This document shows, piece after piece, positions 10,453 through 23,780 of a stretch of 64,000 nt of DNA (position 1 is the first letter of the stretch; each line of letters begins with the position of its first letter). The stretch spans positions 3,479,501 to 3,543,500 of the forward strand of contig NC_083388.1 of NCBI RefSeq assembly GCF_031755915.1, written 5' to 3'. Position numbers and translations under genes: made by a program. This DNA is from Ziziphus jujuba (lineage: Eukaryota > Streptophyta > Magnoliopsida > Rosales > Rhamnaceae). The notes below the pieces were generated by a model. It worked only from the letters and a program-made list of their open reading frames with translations. It had not been told where the DNA came from and did not search any database.

Positions 10453-12265
10453 ATTTGATCTGAAAACCATGCAAGTTTTTACTATAACTTCTAGTTCAGA
10501 GAGGATAGATGTAACTAGATTCAAAATTAGGTAACACCTGTACTGATCTAGAAAAGTAAATGAAAACAGCTTTGACATATACATGCTGTTTATAATGGTT
10601 ATAGATTTGTCTTTGGATGTTTCTTTTGCATTTTTTAATTTTTCTGAATTTAGAAAATGCTAGCTGCTATATCTGGTTAATGTTCCATATTTAAGATTTT
10701 CAACTAAATGAAATTTTTCGAGATGGGAATCTCACATATCCAGATTTCCTTTGCTGATAGATTGTTTGTGGCGTTGTTCAAATTCTCTGTTTGATATGGG
10801 CCTAGACAATTTTGTATCATCATTTCTGTTAAGAAAGGTCAGCAGCTTTCCTTGTCCTTTTCAGCTCTTGAAGTGCATGACGTTTTGTTAATTAGTCAGG
10901 CTATCCAAATCATGCCCTGGCCCTTTTCTAAAATAAGTGTGGATCACAATTGACACCAAAGTTCATGGATAATCGGTTTGGGTTAAGGCGGGGGAATAAC
11001 TAAACCTTTGCTCTTTTTCTCTTCTTTTTTTTTCCCCCTTTAAAATAGTTACAACAACTATACCTTCTTTCACCTAATTTACTCCATTTTTTATTTTTCA
11101 ACAAATGTCAACCTTAAATTATTTCCAAATTTTTAAGAGACACTTTTAGGATTTTTGTTTTTTTTTTCCCACGTCAATGATTAAGAAGAAAAGTCAATGA
11201 CAAAATGCATTAATTAGATAATATTAAAAAAAAAAAACGTTAATTATATAGCAATTGTGATCAAACCTGTGTTATGTACACATTAAATTCCTCATTTTCT
11301 TTATTATATGTTCGAAAAAAAAAATTAAAAGAAAAAATTGGGTAGTGCCAATATAATATTTTGATTAGCGAAATGAAAGGCCAAAAAAAAAAAAAAAAAA
11401 ACGGATACTTTGATTTTGTTAATATCTGTTTTCCGGCACAACCGGGCCTGATCTTTAAAAATGGAGGCCCATTTACAAGGCCTTGCTGTCTGTCCCCATT
11501 CGCTGCCTTCAACGACGCCGTCTGTTTGCTATCGCGCCCAAGAAACCAGGAGAAACTCAATCCCGTTTGCAACAACAAAAAAGTAGAAGGGAAAAGACAC
11601 ATCCTGTTAGTCCAAAATCCTCTTCATTTCCGGAGAAATTTTTCTGGGAAAGGAAAAAGTTAACAGATTATAACCCTAGGTGAGAAAATCTGGTTTTATA
11701 ACTTTTTTTTTTTTTTTTTTTTTTTTTGGGGTTAACTGAAGCAAAGCTACTGTGTTTTGGTATGGAAGAGTGGAGACGATTGGTGGTAATCTTAAGCCTC
11801 CAATGGTGTTTTAGTTGAAAGTTGTAGTCTCTCTGCTTCCTTTGTCTTTCTCATTTTGTCTCAGCCTTATGAATCTCTTTTATGGATCTAAGATACAGTT
11901 AATTTTCTGAACTAATTACTGTTGTTTTCTCAGACTTTGTTTTGTATTCCCTGGTCGAAATTTTGTTTTTGCCAAATTAGCAGAAGGAAATCTCCTACAA
12001 AGCTTGGTCATGACTCATGATGAGTATTTTCCATGGTTTAGTTACTCTGTTTGTGTTGTTTTTACTTAAGCAGAATGAGTTAGAATTGAGGAACTTGATA
12101 ATTATCATGTTTTCATAGCTAATTTCAATGAGTTTTGATTTGAATTTTCTTTTTTTTGCTTATATAGGTCCCTTAGCTATTTGAATCACCAAGTCAAAGT
12201 GTCATCCTCTGAAATATTTAGTATGGTGGCCAGGAATTAATCGAATCTTGTCTACTTCGTGCCTA
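10453..12265. other. Intergenic: HDA9 3' region and invertase promoter with 5' leader
   Basis: No convincing protein gene is seen. The left part should hold the HDA9 3' UTR. The right part probably holds the invertase leader: a possible donor at 11680 (CCCTAG|GTGAGA) and acceptor ending at 12167 (TATATAG|GTCC) would make one 488-bp leader intron. Long T and A runs (11026-11035, 11382-11400, 11704-11726) break up the region. Confidence 0.5.
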
Positions 12266-15200
12266 ATGGCTAGTTTGGAAGCTTTTGTGCAAGTTATGTC
12301 CGGGACATCGCCTAGCATTTATTGTTTTAATCCATGCTTTAGCAATGTAAATAGAGTATTTTCTGTTCAATCCGCTGTCAACAATGTAAGAAGGAGAAGT
12401 TCGGTGGCAGAAAAAGTTCATAGCAATACAAGAACTTTACGGAAAGGCTTGAGGTTCAATGCTGCAGAGGGTGGTTCAGATGGTGTTTTTCATGGAAAAA
12501 CTGGAGTTAATAGACTGGAGAATATGACGTGCAAATGCCAACAGGCTGAAAGTGGTCGTGGGGTAACAGCTGAAGATAAGAATAGAATATTGTTTGGGGA
12601 CGAACCAAATAGACCAATTCCAGTTCCTCATAATCCTATAACTAGTTCACCTGATATTGATGAATTTAAGGTTGTTCAACAGCTGAAAAATGAGAATGGA
12701 GGCTTCACGTTAAATGGTAAGCCACCTACAGCTGGAACAGTTCAAGAAAAATTGGAAAACGTAAGGGCAAATTCAATTGAGGATGAAGCATGGAGTTTAC
12801 TGCAAGATTCCGTTGTTTATTATTGTAATAATCCAGTTGGAACTATTGCTGCTAATGACTCAAGCAGCACCAGTGTTCTGAATTATGATCAAGTATTTAT
12901 CCGTGACTTCATACCTTCTGGGATAGCTTTTCTTCTAAAGGGAGAGTATGATATTGTGCGGAACTTCATTCTTCACACCCTTCAATTACAGGTTAACATT
13001 GTCTCTCTCTCTCTTAATTAACTGAAAGAACGATTATGAACTAACCGCAACTATTCATTTCATCTAGCATTTAAAGAATTTATTTACAATTAGTCTTGGA
13101 ATTAGACCTCATATTAGTTTCTCTATATGATCTGAAAGTCATTATTCTTACCTTCCTCCTTTTCTTTTCATTTATTTTTTTATTTTTTTATTTTTTTTTT
13201 TTGTACGTATAATTTGGAAACACGTTAAGCATTAGCTTTACTATCTAAAAACATTCTAAATATCCCACTGCCTTATCGTGGGAAGCTTTTCCTGGAGGCT
13301 ACATATCATATGTTTTGTTTTCTATGAGACTTAGTTTAGAGATGTATGCATGTTAAACACAGTTCACCATGTGCATGCTTAGGAGTGGAGGAACCGTTAT
13401 CCAAAAAGCTATATTGGAAGCTTGAATTTTAGTACAGTTTTCAACTTTGCATTTCCCCCATTTTAATTTGCCTATGCCATTTTAGCGAGTAAAGCTCCAT
13501 TTATTGGCAGAGCTGGGAGAAAACCATGGATTGTTATAGTCCTGGTCAAGGATTGATGCCTGCCAGTTTTAAGGTTCGTACTGTTCCACTCGATGGTGAT
13601 GATTCTGCAACTGAAGATGTCCTAGATCCTGACTTTGGTGAAGCTGCAATTGGTCGTGTTGCTCCAGTTGATTCTGGTGAATATTTAAGTAACTTTCACG
13701 TGTCTATTTTTAATAATTTAGACTTTGGTTACCATTGTACAATTTATGTTCTCTCTGTCAGGATTGTGGTGGATTATACTATTACGAGCATACGGAAAAT
13801 GCTCTGGAGATCTTTCAGTGCAGGAGAGAGTTGATGTACAAACAGGGATTAAAATGATTCTAAAGCTGTGTCTTGCTGATGGTTTTGATATGTTCCCTAC
13901 TTTATTGGTCACAGATGGTTCTTGCATGATAGATCGACGAATGGGAATTCATGGCCATCCTCTGGAAATTCAGGTAACTACTCTCCATGATGAATTAATC
14001 CTATAATCTGTTTCTATGTGTTGTTTTTCTCTTTTGTTTATACAATTTGAGTTATCTGATGCTTGCAAGAATTGAAACTGGAGAAGTTTGCTAACAAAAA
14101 ATAATGTAAGTCCGTGGAGTTTGAGGTATACACTTTTTGCTGAATAAGACTATATGCTCCCTGTAATTAATTTAAAATACTGGGTTGGTGATTACCATCG
14201 ACTATATCAGCTTGCTCTTTATGTTCAAAAATTGTACCTTAATTGGCATGCTTTCAGAAATAGATTTATTTTGACTGTTTTGAAGTGAATGTCCACCATT
14301 TTTTCAACATTATGATCATTCATTGTTTTCACTCTGCTGTTAGCTGTTTTAGTAGGTAAGTCGAGTACATGATTGTGATTGTGGTTATTCAGGAGAACTT
14401 GCTGAATATAAAGGCTTGTATGTCACTGCTACAGTTAGTTGACATTATCTTGACTACAATGCCTCTAATTTATGTCTGCTAAGATCAATTTGATATGAAA
14501 CTCTATCCTTCCTTTAGCTAGAAACTAAGCTTTGGGCATCATATATGTTGAAATTGGTACATTATTAGTTTGAATCATGCTAGCCAAAGAAGTAATTCAG
14601 TAATCCTAGAATAAAAATCTATTAGGTTGTCATAATTTGATCAACTTAAGTATTATAAATGAGTGACCTTGTTTATGAGCAATTTTCTGGTAACATACAT
14701 AGATCAAATGACCTACAGTTTACATAAGGTAGAGTTTATTGTTTTTTCAGGCGCTGTTTTATTCAGCATTACTTTCTGCACGTGAGATGCTTGCTCCTGA
14801 GGATGCATCAGCTGACCTTATACAAGCACTTAACAATCGTTTAGTTGCATTATCCTTCCACATAAAAGAATATTATTGGATCGATATGAGAAAACTGAAT
14901 GAGATTTACCGTTACAAGACAGAGGAATACTCATATGATGCTGTAAATAAGTTCAATATCTATCCAGATCAGATTCCTTCTTGGCTGGTGCAATTTATGC
15001 CTAGTAAAGGAGGTTATTTGATTGGAAACCTGCAGCCTGCTCATATGGACTTCCGTTTCTTTTCTCTTGGGAACTTATGGTCTATCGTAAGCAGCCTTGC
15101 AACACTGGATCAGTCACATGCCATATTGGATCTTATTGAAGCAAAATGGGACGAACTAGTAGCAGACATGCCACTCAAAATATGTTATCCTGCTCTTGAA

Positions 15201-15865
15201 GAACAGGAATGGCGTATTATCACAGGCAGTGATCCCAAGAACACGTACTACCTCTACTGGTCTTTATAATGTTTTTATTCCCAGTTGTTTCCACCTGTCT
15301 CTAACTTAGTTTTTTCTTGCAGTCCTTGGTCTTACCACAATGGAGGCTCTTGGCCAACATTGCTCTGGCAAGTAAGTTTGATGTTTTTGAATTTCAACAA
15401 TGTGTATTGCCATTTTTGTTCGCAAGCTTGTTTTAAAAATGGATTTTGAATTAATAGATTGCATCTTTTTACCATGGTGTATTGCCATTTTTTTGGCTTG
15501 AAATGTAGTCTATCAAACTAACTTAACCATGTGGCATATTTCAGCTCACAGTAGCATCGATAAAGATGAATAGGCCAGAAATAGCCTTAAAGGCTGTCGA
15601 GACTGCTGAGAAACGCATATCTCGTGACAAGTGGCCTGAGTACTATGACACCAAGAGGGCAAGATTTATTGGAAAGCAGTCACGGCTGTTTCAAACTTGG
15701 TCGATTGCTGGATATCTTGTGGCGAAGCTTCTTCTTGCCAACCCAAGTGCCGCAAAGATCCTTGTGAATGAAGAAGATTCAGAGCTTGCAAATGCATTCT
15801 CTTCCATGATCAGTGCAAGCCCCAGGAGGAAACGTGGATGGAAAAAGAAGAGCTTCATAGTTTGA
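12266..15865 (+). CDS. Neutral/alkaline invertase (GH100), probably plastid-targeted
   Basis: Six exons: 12266-12991, 13511-13676, 13762-13973, 14751-15244, 15323-15371 and 15545-15865. They total 1968 nt and code for 655 residues, in phase throughout. The enzyme splits sucrose into glucose and fructose near neutral pH. Family blocks are near-continuous: [32 protein letters not shown] (containing a likely catalytic Asp), [47 protein letters not shown] (likely catalytic Glu) and [12 protein letters not shown]. The poorly conserved, Ser/Arg-rich first 130 or so residues look like an organelle transit region. Overall it most resembles the alpha-group enzyme INV-E of Arabidopsis, slightly longer at the N-terminus. 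I use the ATG at 12266; an upstream in-frame TTG is not needed. It converges on the phosphatase gene. Confidence 0.93.
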
Positions 15866-16640
15866 TATGTGTCTGAACCAAGGAAATCTATTTCGTAGAC
15901 AGTTACAACTCTTTGTTTTCTAAAGCCACCGGGGAATCAAGTATAATGATGAGATAGTTTTCAACAAGTTATACCATAGAAAACGATGCTCATATTATAA
16001 TGTACAGCAGCTGTGAAATAGAACTTTGTGTGCTTTACCAAAGGAACAAGATAATAGAAGCACGGGAACGAGGTTTTAGTACCTAACTGAAGCATTTGTG
16101 TAAAATTGATGTATGTAGTATTGGAAATGATAATTAATGTCCTTTCTGCTTTGGTTTGGACTTTGGATAATTTGCTTTTGTTTATCTACGCACACAGGTT
16201 AATAAAAATAATCTCATTTCTCATGATGAGTTCTGCACTGAAACAAATGTAATACCTTGACATTCTTATTGCAAAAATAATCACAGGTGACAGACACAAA
16301 TGACTAAGGAATTTTATTTTTTATTTTTTTATTTATTTTTTTTATGGTTTCCCTACTAATGAGTCCTACTGTTTGCTGCCTCAAAGTATAGGTCACCTTT
16401 ATTTGTTCACTATGTTCTCTAGACTATAAGGAAAAACAGCATACTTCAAAATTATATTTCAATTCCATGATAACCAACTAGTACAACTGTGATTTGGTGA
16501 ATTAGCTAAGCTCGGATAAAGTATCCATCAAAAATAACCGCTGGTTATTTAACATAATTACATCACTGGCAAGGTTCAGCTTTACATAGCAAACAGGTAG
16601 CATTTTGCAAAGGAATCATACTCCTCTGCCTACCATGAAT
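15866..16640. other. Intergenic between convergent genes (two 3' UTRs)
   Basis: 775 bp between the stop codons of the invertase (+) and the phosphatase (-). It holds a T-rich low-complexity patch at 16311-16343. No gene or other structure is seen. Confidence 0.6.
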
Positions 16641-18090
16641 TTAAGAATCGAAAACGTGTTTGTTCTCTGCCACAATGGTATCCAATAACGATTCACAAGC
16701 ATCTTCAAGCAAATCCAAAACCTGGCATGAAATCAGTTTGCATGGGCTAAAAGAACAGAAGACCAAGACCTTTTCCATTTAACTGCAACAAACAGAGAAT
16801 TATGTATAGACTAAAGAACAACATTCTACATGAATTTGATCTTAAAACTGTTTGGGGACCAATAAGCGTTTGACATGTGGATGCCAATACAACATCATTG
16901 TTTCTTTGTGAATTTCTAAAACATAAAATACTCTTCCGTTTCCTCCAATGCATGCTAACTTTTTCATATTCCACAACATGAAGAGAATATAACAGGGAAC
17001 CTTGCTTTTAAGTTTCAATCTCACAAGAACTATAGAAGTTATCGAAGATAGTTGAATATCACCTGCTCAAAACCTTGTGGGCCACCATAATAAGGATCTG
17101 GAACTTCAGTTTCATCGTGCCTTTTACAAAATGAACACATTAACTTAACCTGCATTACCATCATCACCATGAGAATGTACGATTGAAACTAAATCCAACC
17201 ATCATACAATCCTTGTAAGTTATGGGAATATACTTTTTTATGAGCTTCATCAGGTAGAGGCTCTCTAAACTTCCATCTATTGAATGCATCCAAAATATCA
17301 TCTAAATTCAAAATCAACACCCACAGAAATAATCAGAATCAGTATATAAGCGAAAAAACAGGATGAGCCACACACAAACAAGAATAAAGTCAAACCAAAA
17401 ACATAACATTTTGACTACCATACAAAATCATCTACCTTTATTTTGCTTGTCCATAGCAAGAATCACATCGAAGTCTCTAAAATCAGACGGTCTGATGGGC
17501 CTCGATACGGATGTTATCTCAATTCCACGCTTTTTGGAGGCTGCCCTCATTCTTGGGTCTGCTTGATTTCCCTTTAGTAACATTTCAAAACGGTTGAGCG
17601 AAAAGAAAATGAGTAACTCTGAGTTTTCAGGCTTTACTACATTGAAATCCATTTTCTTTTTCTAAGAAACCAAACTGCTGTTGAAGTTCCATATACATAC
17701 CTCGTGGTAATTAATGGTGCCAGCAGAGTCAATCTGAAACTTAGAATCTAAACCCCTCTTCTTGACCAAGTCCCTGAAAACCCCTTCTGCAGCTGGGCTT
17801 CTGCATATGTTGCCTAAGCACACAAACAGAACAGAGAAGCGTTCAGCACCAGTCTGTGTGCCAGTGGCTGGACTAGAAACCGCCATTGATGCTGTGATCA
17901 CCGACCCAGATGAAAATGAGGAACTGGATTTCCGGGAATTCGTTTGAGAGGATAAATTTTGGTGAGATGGGAATTGGGTTCGGGGAAGAAGAAGAAGAAA
18001 TAGTGATTTTGGGGAGGGACTGTGAGAGGAGTGGCAAAATCGTAAATTATGAGGATTTGCCCCTCTACTAGTACTGTGCAATGACCTCAT
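16641..18090 (-). CDS. Low-molecular-weight protein tyrosine phosphatase, probably plastid-targeted
   Basis: Five exons on the minus strand: 18090-17701, 17571-17436, 17301-17234, 17149-17063 and 16721-16641. They make 762 nt (253 residues) in phase. The active-site loop VCLGNICRSPAAEG has the C-x5-R-S signature, with the nucleophile Cys near residue 91. The general-acid Asp is in VPDPYYGG near residue 216. The first 75 or so residues are Ser-, Arg- and Leu-rich and are not part of the enzyme fold, which suggests a chloroplast transit peptide. I chose the start MRSLHSTS; an in-frame ATG 19 codons upstream (18147) would add a hydrophilic stretch that does not look like targeting sequence. It is the likely counterpart of Arabidopsis At3g44620, which sits near HDA9, AGC1-12 and CYP71 counterparts there too. 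Confidence 0.92.
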
Positions 18091-19395
18091 TTTTCTCCAA
18101 TGGCCAACAATATCATCAAACTTGGTCTCATCGTAAATAAATTGCAATTGGATTTTTTTGTTGACATAAAAATAAATAAATAAATAAATATAACTTGTAA
18201 CAGGATTGGCCTCGAAATAAGTTGGGACATTGGTTCATTCGAATAATATGACAAACCTGGGTGATTCTGGACCATGACCATCAAAATCACATACAACCCA
18301 CCCTTTTTCATTTTCCCTTTTTTTTTTTTTCTTTTTTCTTTTTTTAAGTTTTCAAGTCATTCATAATTTTTTTGGGTAAATAAGTCATTAATAAATTTAG
18401 TTTTGAAATAAATTACCAAGGAAAAATAGTTTTGGAATAATTATTAAAGTTAATCTTGTGTTTTGAGCCTGTTTCTTTTGGTCCTTGAATTTTTCTCATG
18501 CAATCTCATCCCAAATGTATTATATAAAAACATTTCTTTTTGTTAATTTTTTTATTAGAATTTAATGAAATTGATAAGATATGTTTGGAATTGGAGTGGA
18601 TTTTTTTTTTTTAATAAAATGGGTAAAAAAAAAAAAAAGTAAGAAAGTACTCTTTCAAAAAAAAAAAAATGCAAACTTATTTACTTAATTTGTCAAAACG
18701 TAATGAAATTTAACAGCTGGGACAATTTAACTATGTCAATAAGTTCAAGACCGGTATATTTTTATTATGCAAGATCCAACCAGTAAACTAAAATGAGACA
18801 ATAATTTAAAGACAGAAAATGCTAAATCATTATCACAATTTATGTAAAAAAAAGTGAGGAATAAATATAACTACTCTACATCTTCCTGTCATCATCTCCG
18901 ACCTATCTTAACCTCTCCATCTCCCTTTATTTCCTTCCCACCAAACATAATTGATGGAAATAGAAAGTGCGCAGAAAATAAAGAAAGCTACAACAACCTT
19001 AACCACCATTTTTCTCTGTGTTGCCGATGTTTAAAGTAGTACTGAACTAAGTCTTAAAGTAGCACAACAACTAGATATTATCTTGGAACAATTTAATGTT
19101 GAATTTGATCTTTTGGGACAGAAGAAACTAACAATTTTTAATATATAAAAGGGCCTCAAAAGCCAAAACTTGGTAAAATATATATATATATTAGTGCTGC
19201 AATCAAGAATAAAGCTCAATTTATCAGACAGAAAAGATATATGCTATTTCGATTCCCGTTTGAACTCTCAGTTACTGTTTCGGTATTATATCATACTCTA
19301 TAACTAGTCACCAATATTTGAATTACATTTACACTATAAACTATACTTTCGGTTAAAAAACGTGGATAAGAAAGTTTAGAAAAGATTAATTTTAG
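18091..19395. other. Intergenic: phosphatase promoter and KIPK 3' region
   Basis: Low-complexity A and T runs (18317-18344, 18600-18613, 18626-18640, 18658-18669) and an ATAA run at 18167-18190. No gene is seen. Confidence 0.5.
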
Positions 19396-22136
19396 CTAAA
19401 ACAGATCAAACTCTACATTCTCTCCTGTACCTTCCAAGTCCTTACTTTTTGCGCTCTCCTGTTTCTGTGAAGAAGATGCTGCACCAGCTCCAAGATCATA
19501 AAACTTGGGCAGCTCTGGCGGTATTGCACACCGTATCAATGCCCAATTAAGGCCTTCAAAGAAAGAGTGCTGCTTGATCTCTGCAGCTCCTTTCACCGAT
19601 CCTAACCGATTTTCAGGCTCCTTTACTAAGAGGCCTCTGATCAGATCTCTTGCATGAAAACTAACTAAAGGGCTATTTGGGAACTTGAGACTCTTTGAAA
19701 CAACATTGGCTAATGTATCATCATTTCCCGAACCTTTGAAAGGTGTTTTGCCATATAACAGCTCAAACAGAAAGATCCCAAATGTCCACCAATCAACAGC
19801 ACTCCCATGACCCTCACCTTTAATGATTTCTGGAGCTAGGTATTCATGGGTTCCGACAAATGAGTTCGACCGGGCACTGGTTGGTTCCACTACAAGCTGT
19901 GGCAGTGGGCTAACCTGGGCAGCAAGCTCAGATTTTATTTTCCGAGACTTTGCTGCAGCAGATAAAAGTCTGGGAGTGAAGCAGGAGACCTGCCAGGATG
20001 GTTGGAGGCAGAATGGGTCTATGCAGCTAGATTCAGTGCATGGGCTTGACATCTTTTTTGCAGGTTCTATGACAGGAGATGATGATTTAACTAGCATTGG
20101 ATTGACAGCACATCTGAGCGACAAGTCAAAATCCGAGAGCATGATGTGTCCATCTTCTCGAACCAGGATGTTTTCTGGTTTCAAGTCTCGATAAACAACT
20201 CCTAGCATATGTAAATACTCCAACGCAAGAAGTACCTCAGCAACATAAAACCTGCAAGTAGAATGGCAATAATTTAATTTAGAATACAGAAACAGAAAAT
20301 AAAAAGGAAGAAAATAGTGCTCAGTTTCTGATTGCAGAAATCAATCTACTCAGTCAAATAAGAAAAATGAAGATACCTGGCCGCTTGTTCAGAGAAACTC
20401 CTAGTAGGTTGCTTTTGCCGCAACACATGCAAATCTCCACCTGGACAATACTCCATGACCAAGCATGAGAGTTTATCCGACACAAAATGTGCAAACAAAG
20501 TAGGGAGAAAAGGATGATCTAGCATTTGTAGTATCTCTCTTTCGGTTTGGGCCCTAAGCATTTTTTTCCTAGATACCAAAAATTCATTGTCCATCACTTT
20601 TAATGCAAATAGGCAGTTTGTCCCAGTCAGCTCAGCAAGATAAACAGTCCCAATGTCTCCACAACCAAGCCTCCTTAGTAACTTAAAGTGTCTCAAACCC
20701 AAACTTCCATGTTTCTTCTGAATATGGTGGATGGCTTCCCACCTCAAATCTTTTGACATGTGAGGTCTCTTTCCACTACGACTAGACCCACTCAAACTGC
20801 TTTCTTCACTAGTGCTTGTACAACTGCTATAGTCTCCAATGCTACTTTTTGAGCTTTGAGAGAACTCCCCTTTCTCCCTTGATCTTGATCTCTCTTCAGC
20901 CTTCCTCACTAGAGATTTAGTTCCATTGCTGCAATTCAAACTGATATCTGGTTTGCTTGAACTTGTGTCCACAGTACTTGAATTTACTTCAAAGCTAATA
21001 TTTGTACTACCCGAGGCTGGTGATGCTTTCTCATGTTCTTCCGTTTCATGCTTTGAATTACAGTTCTGCGTTTGGTTCTCCAAATTACTCACACAGGGAT
21101 TTAAATCATTCTCAATATTTCCATCATGCAGATTGGAACTAGAGGAGGCACAACTAGAATCCTCTTTCACTTTGTTTTTAAGAAAGTTCCTGTTCTTGAA
21201 GATGGGTTTGATTAAACGAGGACTACTGCAAAAGGACTTGCTGCCCTTACTGCCGGTGTAAAAACCTGATAAAGAAGCAGTATAATGCAACTTACCTTTC
21301 TGGCCCTTTTCTGAATTTGGTGAATTAGTTGGAACCTCAACTGAGGTGGAAGCCACTTCATCAGCCAGGACAGACTTCCCACTGGCATGAGCAATTAACG
21401 AAGAATCTGCAGATTCCAGTTTCCTAATCCCATTAATCTCACTCTTCTCTGTGGGCAGGGGAGCAATCTCATCATGATCCTCTGGAGGTGAATTTGCCAT
21501 CACTGCCTCTGGTGTCGGTACATTAACCATAGCAGAATAAAGTTGAGCCTTCGGATTTGGTAAATCTGCCCTAGTTAATGATGCTGATTCGCCTATCTTA
21601 TCTGATAGTTTTGATGTATCTGGAACTAGAGAGATTTCTACTAAATTCCCTTTACCTTCATTCATTGGAAGTCCAGATCCATTGGCCTCAGCCACCACTG
21701 CCTTGTACAACCTCTTAATAGTTCCTGCTTCCGAGACCCCTGATGAACCAGATGGCTTTGATAATCGCTTCATAGCGGCCATCTCTGATGCCTGAGAGAT
21801 GCATAATCCTCTCAATGCTTGCTTCAAACTTACAGGCTCCGATATTCCAATTCCCGATGCTTGTGATGAGCTTACTCGAATTGGCCTTTTCATAGCACTT
21901 TTTCGCAAGGGATCTTTACCTGCTTCCCGTGACAAGCCTGAATTCCTAGCTGAGTTTCTAATTTCAATTGCCTGAAAGAGACTGTTAATATCATCCTCTA
22001 TTGAATACTTTTTTCCAATTTCTGATGTAGACTGTTTTCCAGCATACTCATCCATTTTTGACTGAGAACTTAGTTCTTCTGTGGATTCAACAATTTCACA
22101 TGTACTGTGCAACATACTCATCTTTGCTTGAATCAT
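19396..22136 (-). CDS. AGCVIII protein kinase of the KIPK (KCBP-interacting kinase) type
   Basis: Two coding exons, 22136-20377 and 20251-19396, total 2616 nt (871 residues). A long Ser-rich N-terminal region (about 1-480) carries blocks typical of KIPK proteins: [27 protein letters not shown] and [12 protein letters not shown]. The kinase domain follows with the glycine loop [10 protein letters not shown], the lysine in [14 protein letters not shown], the plant-specific DFD (LSDFDLSL) in place of DFG, a long insertion before the activation segment, and [12 protein letters not shown]. It ends in EFDLF, resembling the hydrophobic end motif of AGC kinases that bind PDK1. KIPK proteins bind the kinesin KCBP and the group phosphorylates auxin-transport and growth targets. 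Other ATGs soon after 22136 (22121 and 22115) are possible starts. It is the first of two AGCVIII kinases here. Confidence 0.92.
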
Positions 22137-23780
22137 GTAGAAAAAAACAAAAAAGGCAGAATGTAGAAAGAAGCCTGAAAATTTGTACTAGCCCATTTCT
22201 GAAGAAGCACTATGGAGACAGAGGAACACAGAAATAAGAAACCACACTACATATCCATTCAACTTCTCTTCAATCATACTGATTTGCCGATTTGAATGAC
22301 CCTTTAAGATCCCTCTACTGATTTCAAAATGAAGCATCCATATCCTTCCATGCTTGCTGCATTTCAGTTAATCACAAGTCAATGAAATTATTTCTTAATT
22401 GTGGCAGACATGCATAATTATCATCTGCAATACTACAAATTGCATAAATCCAAAACCACTGTATATAATTGAAAATGGAGCTACAGGTAAGGGGAATTTC
22501 ACACATATTTGAATCAGGCCAACCAAGAAGACAGCTGAAACGATCTTATTTGCTAATCATAAGTAAATTATTATTCGGTTCTATGTTAACTTGGCACATT
22601 ATTATAAGAAATGTCCATATAAGGTTAAGCTAAGCTGTCATTTAGTTCAATTAACTTTATTTTCTTTTCAACGTGAAGGTAAAAAGACATCAAGTTTGAA
22701 TTTCATTCACAAAAAGTTGGCACATGACCCAATAAAAGATTGCCATATCCAACGCTTTACATGACTACACTCAGCATCAACCTGTTCATATACCTGTTTT
22801 TTTTGGCATTTTTAAGTTTACAAGTCACTAACAAAAGTAGTTTCCTCATTCCTGACACATGAAAAATTAGTTAAAGAGACCCAAGTAAATTATGCCTTCT
22901 CCTCACAGACCATTGAAGAATTCACACCTTTCTTCACAATTATATTCTCTAAGATTTTGACCAATAAATTTTGGCTAACAAACGCAGGCGAATATAGCTA
23001 CCCTGTGGAACTTCCTATATACTTTTAAGAATATACAATGTTCAAACCATACAATAAAAACGGAAGGTTTCGTTCGGATCTTTTCCCACAAAATATGATG
23101 CTCAGACAACAAAGCAGTGAACACTAAAATGCCAAATAGAAACTCATAATCGGAAAGCGCATTATCAATACCCAAAAAAACCAAATATTTTAAGCGACAA
23201 ATATCAATAATCACAATCAGAAAATACTTTAACAAGAATCAATTTGACATTTTACCACCAATAATATGATCAAATTAAATTAAGAAAATCGATTCTTTTC
23301 AAAAAAAAAAAAAAAGTAAAATCAGAATCAGATTATTAACAATGAAACCAAAAAGCAACTTCGAATCTTAAAAATGAGAATCCAAAGTAAAATTCAAGCT
23401 AAAACGACAATTAAAAAAAAAAATGATAAGCAAACTAATACAAAAACAAAATACAGAATTTGAATAAAAACAAAACAAAAGAAAACTTACCAGAAAGACG
23501 AGATCGGGAAGCACGTCCAGAAAACTCGGAAAAAACTCCAAGCCAAAAAAAAAAAAAAAAAGCAGCAGAAAAAATAAAAAAGAAACTTTCCAGGAAACCA
23601 AACAGAGTGATAAGAAACTTTAGGGTTCGAAAGAGGAAGATTAAAAATACTTTAATGTATTAAAAATTAACATTTATATTTACTTTTCATCTTTTCTGTG
23701 AACGTTTTAGGGGAGGTTGGAGCGGAGAGTGAATGAAGAGAGAGAAAGAGAAAGAGAGAGAGAGAGAGAGAGGGGAAAAG
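22137..23780 (-). promoter_or_regulatory. Upstream region of KIPK with a probable leader exon and GA microsatellite
   Basis: On the minus strand a strong donor (CTTTCTG|GTAAGT) at 23490/23491 suggests a 5' UTR exon from about 23491 to 23750 and a leader intron of about 1.3 kb. A GA-rich tract at 23738-23773 would lie near the transcription start. The acceptor is not certain. No protein gene is seen in the leader. Confidence 0.5.
23738..23773. repeat. GA microsatellite
   Basis: Imperfect (GA)n with GAAA interruptions. On the KIPK strand this reads as CT repeat, common in plant 5' leaders. Confidence 0.9.

Noticed and set aside
12248..12265. Invertase start six codons upstream
   Set aside because: The codon there is TTG; the first ATG in frame is at 12266 and gives a sensible targeting region.
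18091..18147. Phosphatase start at the upstream ATG (18147)
   Set aside because: The added residues are acidic and unlike a transit peptide; the ATG at 18090 gives a better N-terminus. Not excluded without RNA data.
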